From contig CAXIPT010000002.1 in assembly GCA_964030475.1 (NCBI GenBank), positions 19,127,703 through 19,191,702 of the forward strand: a DNA stretch of 64,000 nt, written 5' to 3'. Both the position numbers and the translations under genes were made by a program. Source of the stretch: Tethya wilhelma (Eukaryota > Porifera > Demospongiae > Tethyida > Tethyidae). Within the stretch, counting starts at the first letter, position 1, and every line of letters starts with the position of its first letter. The notes below the pieces were generated by a model that was given only the letters and a program-made list of their open reading frames with translations, ran no database searches and was not told where the DNA came from. This document shows, in pieces, positions 33,253 to 45,631 of the stretch.

Positions 33253-36200
33253 ATGAAGAAGTTTAGAACTACTGGAAAGAGTCAGAGAAAGAAATTATTA
33301 GCTGAACTAAGAAAACCCCGGTCAAATTCTAACCCTAAGCCATATGATACGGTGAGTAGATTAGAAGTAGGATTTACTTTCGTATCAAGTATTGTATCAG
33401 TGAGTCAGTGACTTAAAAATGATGCAGATTTAAGCATGATGCTGTTGGTTGGTTGAATAATGTGGCTGTCAGACAATGTTGTTAAAATCATTGTTTATTT
33501 TGAGTGAATACACAAGGGACATAAATTTATACAAACTAGTTTCACACTACATTGATCTTGGTTTCTACAGACTAGTGGTGCGTGGAGTTCAACCGATCCT
33601 AAAGACCTCCCCGAGGGATTCACTGTGGGTAGCATGTCAGTTCCCTACCCCCCTCCATACCTAACTCAGCAGGTGAGTCCACAGATTCTATAATCCTTAC
33701 AGTTTACATGTGCCACAGACTGGCACTACACCTTCTATACATATATGTCGCAATATGTAAGAACCATATTCATCCATCATAACTTTAATGCAGAGTGATC
33801 CTTTCGGTACCTACCCTCGTAAGGGCAAGATGAAAGTTAAATCTAAAAAGAAAGCCAAGAAGGACCACACAGATGGAGAGGCAGCTGCTGGTGGTAGTCC
33901 TCTGTTCAAGGTTAAAATGGCAGGCAAGACTGCTGGTACCAAGGAGAGCCCAAAACTTGTGCACGTGACGAAGGTACCAATAACCGATCAAGATGATGGA
34001 TTTTTGAAAAAGCGGAAGGATTTTGCCGACAAAGCAATGCATCTTCAACGATCTCGTTCAGTTGATGGCCTGGATGATATTGGCAAAAATGAGGACCCTG
34101 AAGATACTGAACATGAACAACCCAGGAGAAAGAGTAGCTTAGAGGTACATACATAATATTGATGATTAATCTTGATACATGCGTGATACATATCTTGCTA
34201 CAACTATCTTCTCTTCAGTACCCTTCCTTAACCCCTCGAAGGCAGAAAGATTTGACGTACCATGGAGACATGGCTCGTGAATCTCTAAAGCAGTTTCATA
34301 GGGAATTATCAAGAGCCCCTAGTGTCCCACACAAGAATCTCCACAAGCCAAAGAGTGTGGAGGTATGACCAACACAACTGCTTATAGAGTGGGTAGGAAT
34401 TTGTGCACACCTGCATGCATGTTCATGTGTGGTAGACATTTTATCACAGTGACATAATCTTGCAATGGACATGAGCCACCCTTTTACACTCCCACAGTCC
34501 GCTAGTAAACCATAAATAGTTGTAGTAATAATTATGCATAACTGTTTCATCTAATAATATTCATGGGAGCACCCCTTCCGCACTCAAAGTGGGTGAATAA
34601 ATTTGCTACATATCCCAAGACAGTATTCATGGCGTCACATGAAGGAAACAGACCCTAGATCTGCATTGGAATTTGTGCAGTATGTGACGTAGACTGTGGA
34701 CAAAGAATCTATAAACAACAGCTGCCTTTGTATAATAGAATAATCAAAATGAATTTCCCTATCATGAGATAGTACACACCCAGTAGCTTGATGGGAGGTA
34801 AAAAAATTCATGATCACTTATTTCTTTGTACAAGTATATGACAACATGTATGGCATATTGATGATTCTACTGATTAATGATTATTCTGTAGAGTTTTACT
34901 GAGGTACTAACGACTGGTATTGAAGTGAACACCTTAGATATCGAAATGGGAGATGCTCCAATCCACGCCATCATTAAAAGAAAGAAGAAAGACAGACTAG
35001 AGTACCTGATTGTACTGCTTACCAACAGTGATGCTGATGTTAACCTTGCCAACAGAAGAGAGATGGCTCCATTGCATTTGGCTGTTGAAGTAAGTGATTA
35101 ATAAAATTTAATATCACTTTGTTATTATGATAATTCGAATACAGGAAGGTGATGAAATGTGTGTCAAAGCACTGATAGTGTTTGGAGCCAATATCAACCA
35201 ACGGGGCTGCAATCAGTTTACTCCTCTTGATCTTGCCATTGACAATGGAAAAGTGCCTGAAATAGAGGAACTCCTCCTCAATCTTGGAGCCAAAAGTGGC
35301 ACACAGCTGATAGCACAATTCAACAGCAATCTAAAGGTTCCTCGGATGTATTCATTTGCAGAGAAAATGGCTCCACCACAAAAAGGACAACGACTCACAA
35401 CCAATGATCAGCTGGATGAGTTCATCAACAGACGAGGAGCAAAGAAACTTTATCACGAGTTGGAGATGAACATCAACCGAAAGCTCTCGTTCTCTGCATC
35501 AATTGGAGGATCTGACGAATCATTTGCACTAGTGTCACAACAGAGGGAGCTGGCATTGTACAACAAAACACTGCGGCAGTCCAAAAAGAGCAGTGTAGCA
35601 TCCTTCAACCCAGAGGGAGGCAGCCGTCTCCTTTTCCTGGATGGTGGTGGGATGAAAGGTCTTGCTGAGATCGAAGTGCTGATGCAGCTTGAGGAACGCA
35701 CCAAGTGCAAGATAACCGAGCTCTTTGACTGGATCATTGGAGCCTCTACTGGTGCCATCATTGCTCTAGCCATGGTCTATGGTAAGACACTGTGCAGTCA
35801 TAATTATTATTGTTAGTAAAAAAACAATTAATAATGATTTGATTAAAAAATTCTAGGGAAAAAATCACTCGTGGAATTGCGTCAGCTCTTCTTTCTACTC
35901 AAGAACAGAATCTTTTCAAAGGCTCGTTACGGATTTGGTTACAACACTGAGAATCTTGAGGAGATTCTGAAAGAATACCTTGATCCAAGTATAAGAATGT
36001 CAGATGTCACACACCCAAAGTAAGTGAATAAATTTCTGTGAATTAAAGCATTGTTTTGATACTGCACCCAACTATAATGTAGGGTGCTAATTGCAGCAGT
36101 AAACAAAGCTACTACAAATCTTGAGCTCCGTTTCTTCAACAACTGTTTTGGAGATGAGTACAGTGACTGTAAGTATGCATGGCATAGTCACCACTGCCAG

Positions 36201-37381
36201 AAGTACCTTCATTTCATAGTGCATTTCTCCTAACATGACCATAGACCCTGTGTGGAGAGTGGCTCGTTACACGAGTGCAGCACCGATGATGTTCAGTGAA
36301 TGTGATGACTATGTTGATGGAGGAGTTCTCTGTAATAACCCCACTGATTGTGGCCTGACTGCCATTCAAAACTTCTACCGACTGCAAGAAAAGAAGTTTC
36401 CAATTGCTCTTGTGGTGTCAATCGGGTCTGGTATATATCCTGCTGAGAAACTGGGGAGTGTTGATGCCCAAGATTTCTTGTACTTCGGAAAACAATGGTT
36501 AAACCCATCTGAGCTTAAGAAGAGGACGCAGAGCCTATTTGCACTTCTTGCTAATGCTGTGAGCCTACATAGCTCTAGACCTTCTACTGATATGCTTGTT
36601 TGTGTGTGTATGTAGAAGTTCACGTGTAAATTTTTCTTCTTTTCAGATTGGAGAGTCAGAGATGGTAGCTGAAAACAGCAAAAGTCGTTGTGAAGAACAA
36701 AACATCCCCTTTTATAGGTTCAGTGCAACTCTCGATGACATCGTAACAGGTGGAGAGACAGACAACGAGAAGCTGTTCAACATGGTCCTTCAAACCAAGA
36801 TGCAAGCTCCTAAACAAAGGATGGATGACTTGGTGGAAATGTTTCATCTCGTGGCAGAATTTAGCAAAAGAATTGCTGACATTGAAGAGGAACCAGTACA
36901 AAATGAATCACCTTTGCCCAAACAGAAAGAGCTAGATGTTAGTGCCAGTATATCGCCCAAAACAATGATTTCTATTGGAGAAGTTGCTGATGTCCAAGAG
37001 ACAAGAGACCCTGTCCCAAAGCAAAGCTACGAACCTCAGGAAACTGAACACAGGAACTCACAGCAGAGCGATATCGATACACAGGAAGATTCATCTGTAC
37101 ACATTAACCCAAATATGAATGAACAACCAACTTCTGTAGAACAAGAGGCTCAATTCATTTCGAAAGTGAAAAAGGAAGATTCCACTGTACAATTAGCTTC
37201 AGTTATGAATTCAAGTGAACATTCAACTCCACCAATATCCAGGAAGCAACAAGATGATATGACCGCTAGTTCACACTCAGAATTGTATAAAAGTTACAGG
37301 CTTGCTACTCAAGAGCCCTTGACTGAAGAAGATTTTCAGCAGCAGAAATATACTGCCTATAAGTTAGAAACGTTAGTTTAA
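33253..37381 (+). CDS. Phospholipase F: ankyrin-patatin-like phospholipase with long C-terminal tail
   Basis: Ten exons join in frame to 942 residues: 33253-33351, 33571-33672, 33794-34144, 34219-34362, 34892-35089, 35145-35781, 35857-36019, 36083-36168, 36245-36558 and 36647-37381. Residues 1-230 are a basic, Ser-rich linker with RRKSSLE and LSRAPSVP. Two ankyrin repeats follow (EMAPLHLAVE; VFGANINQRGCNQFTPLDLA). The core has DGGGMKGL, GASTG and DGGVLCNNP. The usual Arg of DGGGxRG is Lys here and the nucleophile box is GASTG, which still fits GxSxG. The last exon is extended by about 170 residues rich in Ser, Glu and Gln, with no recognised domain. This tail is unique in the cluster. Confidence 0.85.
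34363..34891. other. Intron 4 of phospholipase F
   Basis: 529 bp and AT-rich, with no coding, RNA or terminal-repeat signal that I can support. Confidence 0.5.
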
Positions 37382-37582
37382 GATTATTATGAAGCATGCA
37401 AACTTAATTCATGATGGACTGTTGTTGTGTAATGATCTTGTTGATGAACAACACATTGTTTAGACGTCATCAAAATCATTTCCTTATGGGTACCGGGTAT
37501 AATGGTAATCATTGAGAGATCACTATAGCTCCATGTATGGGGTGGGGCCCTTGCTAATAGTCGCGCAAATCACCGTTCCAAA

Positions 37583-40387
37583 ATGGATAGTTTTGCTGAT
37601 GAGAAGCATAAAGAAATTGAAGAAACTGCAGACAATAATGGGAGCTCTCTTCTCATGTTCGATAGATTGGCTGCAGGCTTGATTCCTCATGCCAAGAATG
37701 TGAACAAATCCGACAGTCCAAAAGGGTCACATGACAAAAAGGTACTTGTGGATGAGGAGAAGAGAAAAAAGCTTGCTGAGAATTTGAAGGCAGTAAATCA
37801 GCTTGAGCAATCGAGATTTCGTTCCAGGACGATGAATGACCAAAAAGATGATCACAAACAAGATACTAAGCAATTGCCCAGAAGAAAGACCAGCACAGAA
37901 GCTGAGGTGAATAGTAGTGCATGTACCTTGTTTGTTGTATCAATATCATTATGACACATCATGGATCAGTATAATTATGCATATCACTGTTAGAAATGAA
38001 CTGTTATGGTATAACACCAAATGTGGTAATTTGGCATAGTTATACTGAGAATTACTGAGAATTTTACTGAAAAACAATTAACAATACTGTGTACATTTTC
38101 ACAATTTCATTAGCTGCTGCAGCAGGCTGACAGGGTAGCCAGTCTTTCCAGAAGTATTAGTGCTCCACCAGAAAGTATTAAAACTTCAGAGGTAACATCA
38201 TTAAAATTAATGACTAATCCCAAATACAAATAGACATTTCTATGATTATTATATATGCATGGTTCAAATACAAACACAGACATATGCATGGTCACATTGA
38301 ACCATGTATATAATCGTAGAATCTGATGTAATCTTAATAAACTGATTATTAACATAGAGTCTCAAGCTTGTGAAGAAACTACAGACTGGTGGTCAAGTGG
38401 ATCTGATGGTACGTATAGGTAACTGATAGGTTCTAATAATTCATGAGATCACTTCAGTAATGCCCCTCAGCTATTATTTTATTGGAGTCATAAATTATGG
38501 CATTGACAGATCAGTCTCTTGCCTCTTCCCCCAGAAAATTATTGCTATCTTTGGGCCAGACGTCAACACTGTCTTAGATGCTGAAACAGGTGATGCTCTG
38601 ATCCATATCATCATCAAAAGAAAAAAGAAAGACAGATTGGATTTCCTGTTTATGCTTTTGGTTAACAGTGAAGCTGATGTCAATCTAACCAACAAGAGGA
38701 AAATGGCACCATTGCATTTAGCTGTTGAAGTATGTCTTGCCGCAATCAGCTATTAATTGCAGGGTACATTGTATTTATTGTTTATAAATGTATTATAGGA
38801 AGGTGATGTAATGTGTGTCAAGGCACTGATAGTGTTTGGAGCCAATATCAACCAACGGGGCTGCAATCAGTTTACTCCTCTTGATCTTGCCATTAACAAT
38901 GGCAAAATACCCAAAATAGAGCAAATTCTATATGATCATGGAGCCAAAAGTGGCACACAGCTACTGGGTAAATTCAGTAGAAAGGTTCCTCGATTGTACT
39001 CAATTGCAGAGAAAATGGTTCTTCCACAAAGAGGGGGAAGACCAAGATTGAGAACCAACGATCTACCAAAAGAATTTAGAGCTACATTCAATACAGAGGG
39101 TGGCAGTCGTCTCCTTTTCCTGGATGGTGGTGGGATAAGGGGTCTTTCTCAGATTGAAATACTGATGCAGCTTGAGGAACGTACCAAGTGTAAGATAACT
39201 GAGCTCTTTGACTGGATCATTGGAACATCTGTTGGTGCCATCATTGCTTTAGCCATGGTCTATGGTATAATGGCTATTATTATCAATTATGCCAATAATT
39301 GTTAAATAATTATGTCTGTATTTTTTAAAGGTAAAAAATCACTCAAAGAATTAGGCCAGCTCTTTTTTCAACTCAAAAGTCGAGTCTTTTCAAATGTTCG
39401 GTTTGGAATGATGAGTAATAGTACTGAAGAGCTTGAGGAGATTTTAAAAGATTGTCTTGGAGGCCCAGATGTAAAAATGTTAGATGTCACACACCCAAAG
39501 TAAGTTTTATTAGACATTAAAAAAAATAATATACTCATCTATATATGATGTAATTATTGATATGTACATGCATGACATTGTACCCAGAGTGATGGTTGCA
39601 ACAGTGGACAAATCTACAACATCTCCTGAAATACACTTTTTCAACAACTGTTTTCAAAATGATGACTGCAGTAAGTATGTATATAGCTTAATAATTAACT
39701 GTCAGGATTAATATAATAATTATAATTATATAGAGTACGTGTGGGAAGTGGCCCGTTACACAAGTGCAGCTCCACTTCTCTTTAAAGAATCTGATGGGTT
39801 TGTTGATGGAGGGGTTTTCTGCAATAACCCCACTGAGGATGGCCTCACTGAGATATTCTATCAGCTTGGAGGAAAGAAGCTACCTATAGCTCTTGTGGTG
39901 TCAGTAGGATGTGGCAAATATGATCCTGATCCTGATAAACCTAAAGAGCTGGGCAGTGTTGATGTTCAGGATTACTTTTTCCTTGGAAATTGGATAAGTC
40001 CACTTCAGCTTGTGAGAAGAACAAAAAACCTGATTATCCTCATCAAGAATGCTGTAAGCTTGGATTATTTATAGGAATCTTTAAAATAATCAATGTTTAT
40101 TATATATACAGCTTGAAGATTCAGAGAGGGTGGTCAAAAGGACAACGAGTCGCTGTGGAGAACAAGGCATCCCCTTCTATAGGTTCAATACAACTCTTGA
40201 ACAAAAGTTAAGATGTGTAGAAACAGATAATGAAAAGCTCATGGACTTGGTTCTTCAAACAAAAATGCAATTCTCTGAGCACAAAGAAATGGATAAACTT
40301 GTGGAGCTATTTCATTTAGTTGCAGAGAGTAGTAAAAGAATTGCAGCTGGCAGTATTGAAGAGCAAACGGAAACCAGTTCTCCCTGA
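37583..40387 (+). CDS. Phospholipase G: ankyrin-patatin-like phospholipase (iPLA2-type)
   Basis: Nine exons join in frame to 653 residues: 37583-37906, 38114-38191, 38358-38408, 38535-38729, 38799-39264, 39331-39499, 39588-39670, 39734-40053 and 40112-40387. The N-terminal linker has RSRTM, PRRKTSTE and LSRSISAPPE, the last fitting the 14-3-3 mode 1 consensus. Ankyrin repeats: MAPLHLAVE and VFGANINQRGCNQFTPLDLA. The core has DGGGIRGL, nucleophile box GTSVG and DGGVFCNNP. The catalytic residues are present. Exon 38799 is almost identical over its first hundred bases to exon 35145 of phospholipase F. The spacer between ankyrin and patatin is the shortest of the cluster. Confidence 0.84.
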
Positions 40388-41211
40388 GAACAGATCCAGG
40401 CTGTTTTGAATGTTTAAATTTTGATACAGCATAAGAATTACTTATTATTAATCGTAGTCTTGTATGGGTTATTTATAAAAATAAAAATAAATATAATTAT
40501 ATTATTGCATGACTGGGATATTCAGCTCTTGGGCTCTGTATTGTCCCAATTGGTCGGGCCAATACTGCCACCCTCGAGCTGAATATTTTCCCATATTGCC
40601 CTATTTCCCCAATATTTCCCGACCTTTGGAGTGCAATAATAGATTTATTACTTTCATATGACTTCATGATAATTATTCTTCAGCAACAAACCACGGCCAC
40701 TTGAACATAAACCAGTATGCACTATGTAGATAGGTATAGCTGCAGCTGTATATATAGAAGTATCTGTGGTTAGTAGCTATGTAAATTTTAAAAAGTGTGC
40801 AATAACCATCCGTGCAATATTGGAGAATATTGCCCATCTACTGACCAATCAGATTGCTTATAGAACACTAGTCATAATTATAATAATAATTATTACAACA
40901 TTTAAAATCATAACTTGATTATAGATATTAATAATTAAATATCTAGTCGACTGTGATTTGATTGGTTTGGAGCATGACTCTTAGTAGTACCCTGTGGTTT
41001 TTCATAGTACTCTGCGGTTTTTCTTACTGCACCGTACATAGATGTGTTAATTATTCATTAGTGAATTCAGACGTCATCAAATCTACCTTGCGTAATTAAT
41101 TACGGGTTAGGTAATCTCTGATCACTTGCTTATATAAAGACTTTAATATTATTGTTAGGCGAAGACAATACAGTATTGCTACACTACTGAATTGTACACA
41201 GGCGTTCCAAG
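40388..41211. other. Intergenic interval, phospholipases G to H
   Basis: 824 bp with no gene. Near 40518-40590 it contains short inverted pieces (ATTCAGCTC and GAGCTGAAT; CCAATTGGTCGGGCCAAT) that could be a degraded inverted-repeat element. The promoter of phospholipase H is expected near the right end. Confidence 0.4.
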
Positions 41212-44200
41212 ATGAATACTGAAGGAGCTACAGACAAAGGGGTTCCTCGGGTCACAGCTTTGGCTGCAGGTCTTATGGCTGGAGGTTTGATTCAGCCTAT
41301 GAACAGCCCAAAACCTGCAAATACAAAGAGAAAGACTGGGCTTGCTGATAAGCCAGTGAATAAGCTTCAGCAATCAAGATTTCGTTCTATGACAATGCAA
41401 CCAAGAGATGATGATGTTGATGACAAAAAAGATCATCAACCCCGAAGAAAGACCAGCACTGAAGTATGACAATGTGCCATTGTAGCTAGAAGTACAATGT
41501 CATAATAATCTACTTTGTTGTTTACTGTTCAATAATAAAATTATGCGTTTTAATTATACTACTACAGCGTTATCACAGGACAGGTCTTTCCAGAAGTATT
41601 AGTGCTCCACCAGGAAGTTTTCTTCCATCTAAATCTGTGGAGGTAAGACATCAATGACTAGCACTGTGTGTTAAATTTCAGTTAGTAAACTTTAATCACT
41701 TAGAGTCTTGTGCAGAAACTACAGAGTGGTGGTCAAGTGGCCTTGGATATATCGGTAAGTCACTGATAACTCAGAATTCGTAATGCTGACTATTAGTATA
41801 GGAAACCACATGATTCAGAGTGCAATTATGGAATTAGTTGCACTCCAGCTGCCAAGAATAGCACGAGTGCAGCGAGTGCAATTAGGCCATACGAGTGGCA
41901 GCTAGAGTGTAATTAATTGCACTCCCACACATATAAATTAAAAATCATGTAAAACTTGCCTTGATTTTGTGTTTATCCCTCTCGTACAATTATGGAATTA
42001 CTAAAACCACAGAAGGTATATATTACTAACTTAAAAATCATGATAAATTTCATGAAAAGTACATGACAGTGCAATTACTGCTGTAATTGCACTCCTGGTG
42101 TATAGGAGAAATGTATACATATTGTGACTCCATAAAGTATACTATTATTATTATAATAATAATTATTATAATTATACATTTATTGAGATCTCTTGCTGCA
42201 GAGCAATGAATTAATTAAGAAATATTTTATCATAATAGTTCTATTGAACCTTCTAAGCATAATTATTATTTGCAGTCCTCCTCCCCTCTATAGAAAATCA
42301 TTTCTATCTATGGGCCAAATGCTATTTTGAATGTACAAACCGGTGATGCTCTGATCCATATCATCATTAAAGAAAAGAAGAAGGACAGATTGGACTCTCT
42401 ACTTACTCTTTTGGTTAACAGTGAGGTTGATATTGATGTCAACCTAGCCAATGGTAGGAAAATGGCACCACTACATTTGGCTGTTGAAGTAAGTTTCAAA
42501 ATTATAGAATGTGAGGATAAAAAGTTTTTATAATACGACACATACAGGAAGGTGACGTAATGTGTGTCAAAGCACTGATAGTGTTTGGAGCCAATATTAA
42601 CCAACAGGGTTGCAATGAGTTTACTCCTCTTGACCTTGCCACTAACAATAATAGAATGCCTGAAATAAAGGAACTCCTTTTCAATCTTGGAGCCAAAAGT
42701 AGTTTCCAGGTGAGTAAGCTAGATGGTTAGCTAGTGGCGCTGTTAGATTTACAATCTGACCAGATCCAGGAGAACAACAAAGAAAAACAAGGAGAATGTA
42801 AAGGAGAAGAAGAAGATGTGAAGTCCAAGGAGAAATTGAGTCCTGAAGCTGCCAACTACAGTACAGAAGGTACACTCTCTACACCTAAGGACAAAGCTGA
42901 TGTTGTTCCCACTGGCTCAGTAGTGGAGGCCAAATTACCAGGCATGGAGAAAGTTGAAATAGTTGAAAAGTAAGTCCAATACATGCATGTTATTTCACTG
43001 ATTGTTTGAGATTAACCTGTTATCATGCCATTAATTTAATTTTGACTGGAGAGCAGCAATACACAGGCTACTCTGCAAGATTCCACTGAAGAATCTGATA
43101 TTGATGAAGGATATGCTGACGAAGAAGAAAGTGATACAAAAGAGATGGAGCCATGTAAGTTAATCGTCATATCTGAATAATGAAAACATCCTGTAAATGA
43201 AATTATACAACACTATTAATCAAAGTAATATTCTTATATCAATTCAGCATCTACACCTCCTCATACTCTTAAGAGAGCAGCTTTTGTCAGGTCTAGTGTA
43301 AGGACAGTGCGGAGTATACGCAACCGTCATATGAAGGTGTCCAATAGTATTATGGGGGATAGTGTGTCCAGTATCAAGTTCAAGAAAGCCATTGGTCAGT
43401 CAGTATTGTGCCTAGATGGAGGAGGAATCAAGGTGAGATGGCTTGATATGCAGTCAATGTAACAATTATAATAGTAATCAAGGATCCATAGATGCAATAA
43501 AACAATAATGCTCAAAATTTTTGGACTGTGCTATGTTGAAGTACACAATAGTCATTGCTGTACTATATTATGTGGGCTCATGTTCAAGGGGCTCAAGTCA
43601 CGTACTAATTACAATAATCAAGTATTGTTATATTTGGGCTCTTGGGCTTGCTATTTATCATAAATTCATAATAATTACTAGGGGCTTGTCGAAATTGAAA
43701 TATTGAGTGCCATTGAGCAAAAAACTGGGAAAAAGATCACAGAGCTCTTTGACTGGATAGTGGGAACATCTACTGGAGGCATCATAGCTCTTGCACTTGT
43801 TTATGGTTAGTAACTGTCACTGTATGTTTAGCTTCATCACAGTATCCACATTGAGAAATGAGACAAATCTTTTTTATAGGTGATTTAGAGCTTGCAGACC
43901 TAAGAAGGATGTTCTTTGAAATGAAAGACTCAGTGTTCAACAAGAAGTTCATACCCAAACTAATGGGGTGTACTGTCTGTGATACAGAAGCACTAGAAAA
44001 CCTCCTCAAGAAAACTTTTGGCGAGGAAAAAACCATGGACAGCAAAGTTAAACCAAAGTAATCCGTCTGCACATTATTATTATAATCTTTGTTTTGCAAA
44101 ATTTGGAAGAAACATCGCTGTATAGTTTTGAATTCATTGTACAAGCGGTGCTGAAGCCCACATCAGAATGAACTTTAAATTTCCTGAGTTCCTATAAATA

Positions 44201-45322
44201 GGAACTTAGTGCCCTTTTTATCTAACTTGTGCACAATGATAATATTTTTCAGGAAAATAATAATTTTTTTTTGCTATACTTGTGTTGCTGTAGAGTTCTA
44301 ATTAGTTCTGTAAAAAAGGATACAAATGAATTGATTCTTCAATGGTTCAGTAACTGTATCGACAATGATGCCTTCCAAAAGCCTGATGGTAAGTTGTATA
44401 CAATTATGGCCTGGCACCAACATGCATGCCTAGACAATAATTATTACGAATGTGTGCATGTGCTAAAATAATCGAGTATGTATTTTCATGCAGGAATCAA
44501 AGTTTGGAAAGTTGCCAGATACACGTCTGCAGCTCCTGTCTACTTTAATGAGTGTGATGACTATGTGGATGGTGGAGTGAAGGCAAATAATCCAACTAGC
44601 TATGCATTGGCTGAAATACAGCACTATTTAAAAGAAAAGTAAATTAAGTTTAATTTCTCACTGAGTCATATGAGTTATTTTGTTGTTTTTTGTTTTTCTT
44701 TGTTTGTTTCTTTGCTTGTCTGTTTTTTACTCCAGACCGAGTAGTGGAACTAGTGCTCCACCGGTAGCTGATAATCAGCTCTCTTGTGTTGTATCAATTG
44801 GGTGTGGAAAATACCCTTCAATAGATTTGGTCAACAACAGTGTCACAGTCAAGAATATTTTATCTTCTCGTACTAAATTTGTCAAGCACATGTTTGAAGT
44901 CTTACAAAAAGCAGTGAGTTTTCTGGTTTATCTTTTAGCAAAAACCATGCAACTCTAGGCACTGAATACTTATGTTTACATCAACTTTGTTAACAATATT
45001 TATTATTGTCATGCACAGCTCACAGACTCTGATGATATGGCAAGAAGTTCACAACTTAATTGTGACACACATGGCATTCCCTACTTCCGATTTTCTCCTA
45101 AAATGGATAAACTTAGAGATGTGGATACTGCCGAAACAGACAACGAAAAGTTGTGTGACATGATTATCAGGTACTACTGTGAATCTTGTTTCCTCAGTTT
45201 TGATAATAATTTATGTATGTAGTACAAAGGAAAGTTTAATGGATTGTGATAAACAACTCAAGGAGATGGCCAAATATTTGGTCACAGATCGACCATTGAG
45301 GAAAACTGAGTACAATTATTGA
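41212..45322 (+). CDS. Phospholipase H: ankyrin-patatin-like phospholipase with acidic spacer
   Basis: Fifteen exons join in frame to 732 residues: 41212-41463, 41568-41642, 41704-41754, 42294-42488, 42548-42709, 42764-42969, 43054-43154, 43248-43432, 43682-43805, 43880-44057, 44294-44388, 44494-44638, 44736-44913, 45019-45170 and 45223-45322. Linker sites PRRKTSTE and LSRSISAPPG are as in G. After two ankyrin repeats comes a Lys/Glu-rich spacer. The core has DGGGIKGL, GTSTGG and DGGVKANNP, with the oxyanion Arg replaced by Lys. An extra intron splits DGGGIK from GLVEIE, and another follows the DGG region. Both are shared only with phospholipase I. H and I are therefore sister copies, now separated by the beta-helix gene on the other strand. 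Confidence 0.84.
41755..42293. other. Intron 3 of phospholipase H with repeat-like palindrome
   Basis: 539 bp. At about 41816-41935 it has repeated and inverted versions of GAGTGCAATTA, TTGCACTCCAGCTGCCA and TGGCAGCTAGAGTG, and a further TGCAATTACTGCTGTAATTGCACTCC cluster (split) at 42068-42094. It is probably a degraded inverted-repeat element. Confidence 0.5.
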
Positions 45323-45631
45323 TCTACTATATATATGAATAACATAGTAGGTTGAAAAGCTTGTGTACTGTATAATTATGTAATCTCATCAGAGTTTCAG
45401 GGAGGGCATGTGATAAGGCTACCATTAAAATTCAATAATAATTTATTATGTAGTTGAGTAGTTGAGTTGTGTTTACCAAATTGTAAATTGTAACATCATA
45501 ATTCTTAATTTTGTAAAACTATTAAACATAGCAATAATTATTGCAAATTTATAAATTTTTAACATGAAATAAGTAATTATTATACATTGCATATATAACA
45601 TTATATAATTATATACACCAATACAAGCAAG
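45323..45631. other. Convergent 3-prime interval, phospholipase H / beta-helix gene
   Basis: About 310 bp and strongly AT-rich, with no gene. It probably holds 3-prime UTRs and polyadenylation signals of both convergent genes. Confidence 0.5.
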
